A stretch of DNA of 64,000 nt from positions 30,505,558-30,569,557 of the forward strand of contig CM049310.1 in assembly GCA_026874595.1 (NCBI GenBank), written 5' to 3'. Origin of the DNA: Sipunculus nudus (lineage: Eukaryota > Annelida > Sipuncula > Golfingiida > Sipunculidae). Both the position numbers and the translations under genes were made by a program. Position 1 is the first letter of the stretch; every line of letters begins with the position of its first letter. The notes below the pieces were generated by a model. The model saw only the letters and a program-made list of their open reading frames with translations, searched no databases and was not told where the DNA came from. Positions 60,833 through 64,000 of this stretch are shown here, one piece after another.

Positions 60833-62569
60833 GTTTTTTTGGATGAAGGCTGTTCAGTTGAGAAACTACTCATTAATCATACGCGAAATGCCGCGTTAAT
60901 GTTCTATATCCCCGCATGTAACGACGTTGCGTAGAAGTCTTGGGAATTTGTCAGGTGTTTTAATCACGTGACTTAGATATCTAGGTTTAATTATATTCAT
61001 TAGAAGAATCAGAAAAGTATCAGCTGAGCCACACGTGCATTAAACATGCTTGTACCATGCCTGCAGCAACTTTAGTAATCTTTATCGAACTTTAAGACCT
61101 CCAATATTAGACAAAAATGTAATTAGTCAAATATTAGTCGGCAAAATGATAATTGATCGGTCAAACACTGTTAACACAAGGCCAACAGATTCAGTGATCC
61201 GTACAAGCAAATACCTCGGCATTTTTGTATAATTTGAAATAAAAAACCGAAATTGTGACAATGTAAACATCTGTACAGGTAAATCTAGATATATGTTTCA
61301 AAGTCCACGTGTGTGTGAGTATTTTAGGACTGAAACGCGCACCGTGCATTAAAAAGTATAAAAGTATGACAGGAAGGGCGGACAATTCTGGAGCAACGAC
61401 CTGGGTGACACTTCTCCCAAATCAGCTTGACCTGTCAAGGCATTTTATAGGGATATACGTAATTAAATCAATTGATCCGTAAATAAATCAACAATTTTAT
61501 TAATTTACTCATTACCTATACCTGAGCCCTTTCATTTTCATAGTTGATTAACACTTACCCTTCCATGGCCTGACATGATAAAAATTTCACAAATTATTGT
61601 AGAGGAAATAAACAGTTCATTTCTGAAATGTAAAACAGGGGGAGTACATAATATAATAAAAAAAAGGGGGGGGGGGTATTAATATAATAAAACAAGGAGA
61701 GTATATTATAATAGGTATTTTTAATTTAGCCAATACCTAGTCAACCCTACTGATGAGAGAATGCTGTTATACCAAACACCGAATCTCTAGATGTACTGCT
61801 TAGATTGTCCTGAAATTTGGCAGGACTGTTGATCATGGATAGTTGTTCAAGCATGATGCGCCACCGATTTTCATTTTTTTAACGCTTTTTACTGATATTT
61901 GAGACGGTAAAATTACATAAATTGTGCAATTTCCCAGCAAAAATATGTATTGTTCTGAAAATTTGTATGCCTTTTGATTATTGATTGTGGGTAGTTTTTT
62001 TCAGTTAAAAAGTACTGGTGTTGAAATCTTTAAACTTATTGTCTTTAAACTTGGTATGGTATGTTTTTGACCATGAAAAGTTTAATGATTTGAACAAGAC
62101 TTGAGTCAGCACTTTATTTCTTTTCTGACCATCAGCTGACATGTCAGGATATTAGTAAAGTAACCTTTATAATTGACCGTCCAGTTGACCAAACATATAT
62201 TCTTAAATCCTGTAAGGTGTAAACATGATCGGGCGAAAGAGTTCCTCAGGAATATAACTGACGGTTACGAAAACTTCATTACAACTCAACCATTTTGATT
62301 ACAAATTAATACATCAGCACCAAGTTGGGAATAATTTAAAAAGTAGATCCATTTGCTTTAAATTGTAAGCATAAGGTCATTGTTTGACACTGAGGGTGCC
62401 ATCTAAAACTTTTATTTCATTTTGTCATGTTTAATTACTGTTTTCAAAATTACAGATGTGACTCATGTCACGGTTTTAGCTCAACAATAATATACACCGT
62501 ACTATCCTTGGACCATCGTGGTTGTAAAAACAAGGAACAGGTTCATAACAATGTAATAAAAGTTGTGAA
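60833..62569. other. Upstream of the chitin-binding gene
   Basis: Presumed promoter side of the minus-strand gene. A CACGTG box lies at about 60965. 61790-62000 resembles a very degenerate Helentron-like unit (GTTGATCATGGATAGTT, GCGCCACC). A family A-like tail follows at about 62590. Confidence 0.4.
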
Positions 62570-62869
62570 TTTCGGCCCTCGTGCCACAGATATTAAGCTT
62601 CATGACCCGTTGGTCACTTTCTTGCGTTACTTCACAGTCTGTTCGAATAATTTACATCTTTCCTATTTATATTATGTTTGGACAAATGACAGTTTTCATC
62701 ATATGGTGAAATTAGAAGAAATCAATTGAACACATAGGACAAATGTGACGGTCAACTTCGTTCACGGTGGATATAAAGCCGTAAAATCCCGCGAAAATAT
62801 CGAAAGTAACTTTTCAGATTGCTGTTCAGTTCAACCAGGAAAAATTAATCTCCTGGAAATGTCCTGTGA

Positions 62870-64000
62870 TTCTATGAACAATAAGCATTAATATTATAGG
62901 GTAAAAGCAAAAAAATCTTCTTCTCAGAAACTGTTCAGTAAGATTGTCCAATATTTCACAGCAATGATCCCAGGAACAATCTCTCTCAAGTTTGATAGAA
63001 TGGTCCCGGTTCAGTGATTTTTGGTGGCAAAGTTTATCAAGCTGAAATTAATGATTTCGCCAAAATGCTTACTAAAATTACAATCTCAGAAATGGCTGGA
63101 GATATTATCATCAAATTTTATGCAAATCCTGGTCACATGAGACATATTTGAAACTGAGGTATTGGCAGCACCATCTGCAACGGCATTTTTTTCTACGGGG
63201 GTCATCAGTCATCAGTACATTAGCGCATAATATCACAGGGACAGCAGGACCAAATTTTATGCAAAAATTAGTCACATAAAAAATGTTGTGGGATAAAGCT
63301 TTTTTGTGGCGCCAACTGCATTGACTTACATTTTACGGTTGAAAAGCTTCAAACTTGTCCAAATTCATTTAGCCAAAATATTTTCACTATTAGTCACTTG
63401 GCCAAGTAGATATATTGACATAATCTCAGAAACGACAGGTGCTAGCATCATCAAAGTTTGTGCAAATGTTGGTCACATATATATATATTGACTCATATTT
63501 GAGATTTTGTGGCGCAACCTATATCGACCTGTTTTTTTTCGGCAAAAGCCTCGTAATTTTAGCTTCTTTCAGCTTAAAAATGTCTTATGATGAAACTCTC
63601 AAGCTCAATGGTTTAATTTTCACAAGAAATAGTCCAAGGTAGGGTTCTCTCAACTGTATAAAAATAGATTGGGTTCATTGATTTTTGGTAGAGTCAGAGA
63701 AAGCTGAACTTCGTCTCGTGGCCATTAGTAAGCCTATTTCAAACTGAGGGCTGCAATAGTCTTTTTCTGCGAAAATTTTTGTTTCAACGTCTGTAACATT
63801 GCACAAAAATGATTCTTAGATGGCCTTTGTTCAAGTTTACTTTAAATGATTTTGTAAGATACTGTAAGATACTTCGGTAAGCAAAGCTAGCAGATTTATT
63901 GTATTAATAAACAGCTCTTTGGGTATATAAGCAGAGGCAAAATAAATAACTGCGGTCAATATCCAGCTTACGTTTAAGATAAAACCATGAATAAAATATA
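62870..64000 (+). mobile_element. Family C-like repeat running off the window
   Basis: Parallels 46100-47170 in order (TCTCAGAAATGGCTGGAG, GTGGCGCCAACTGCATTGAC, AATTTTAGCTTCTTTCAGCT, CAATATCCAGCTTA). It is incomplete at the right edge of the window. Confidence 0.7.

Overview
This is nuclear DNA from an animal, most likely a mollusc and probably a bivalve. The evidence is the AT-rich, intron-dense gene structure, the abundant minisatellites and (AT)n tracts, a degraded APE-type LINE, and several families of short repeats with the architecture of Helentron-associated interspersed elements (the 'pearl' type described from bivalves). Every coding call rests on my own reading of splice sites and reading phase. 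No database or transcript was consulted.

Three genes can be assembled. (1) A + strand gene runs from about 3338 to at least 42763. I joined 29 exons whose phases all agree, giving about 1288 residues: an N-terminal beta-propeller-like region, a helical solenoid-like region, a complete seven-blade RCC1 propeller (about residues 650-1010) and a helical tail. I do not recognise the family. (2) A two-exon, minus-strand gene (28966-31105, 172 residues, function unknown) is nested inside intron 20 of the first gene. (3) A four-exon, minus-strand gene (48048-60832) encodes a 138-residue secreted protein with a signal peptide and two chitin-binding Peritrophin-A (CBM14) domains. Its exons are far too small and scattered to appear as long open frames.

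The most unusual feature is how the tandem repeats relate to the exons. At three junctions, in two unrelated genes on opposite strands, the repeat unit is a copy of the splice junction itself: acceptor plus exon start at 5285-6010 (55-bp unit), exon end plus donor at 8250-9050 (82-bp unit), and exon end plus donor at 54780-55612 (40-bp unit, minus strand). A fourth junction has one decayed decoy copy (35.85 kb) beside a GT-rich minisatellite, a fifth has a 30-bp array that ends on the acceptor (41.65 kb), and the last exon of gene 1 runs into a 48-bp array that is open for 367 codons. Further minisatellites lie in introns 9 (two arrays), 12 and 16 of gene 1 and in intron 3 of the chitin-binding gene.

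The rest is repeat-derived: three Helentron-like families with different subterminal inverted repeats but a shared 3' hairpin and CTTGTT end, a LINE inserted into one of them, a TA-flanked MITE, a long-TIR MITE, and two copies of a 620-bp repeat with a conserved terminal hairpin. Positions 1-2090 and 60833-62570 hold no recognisable gene.
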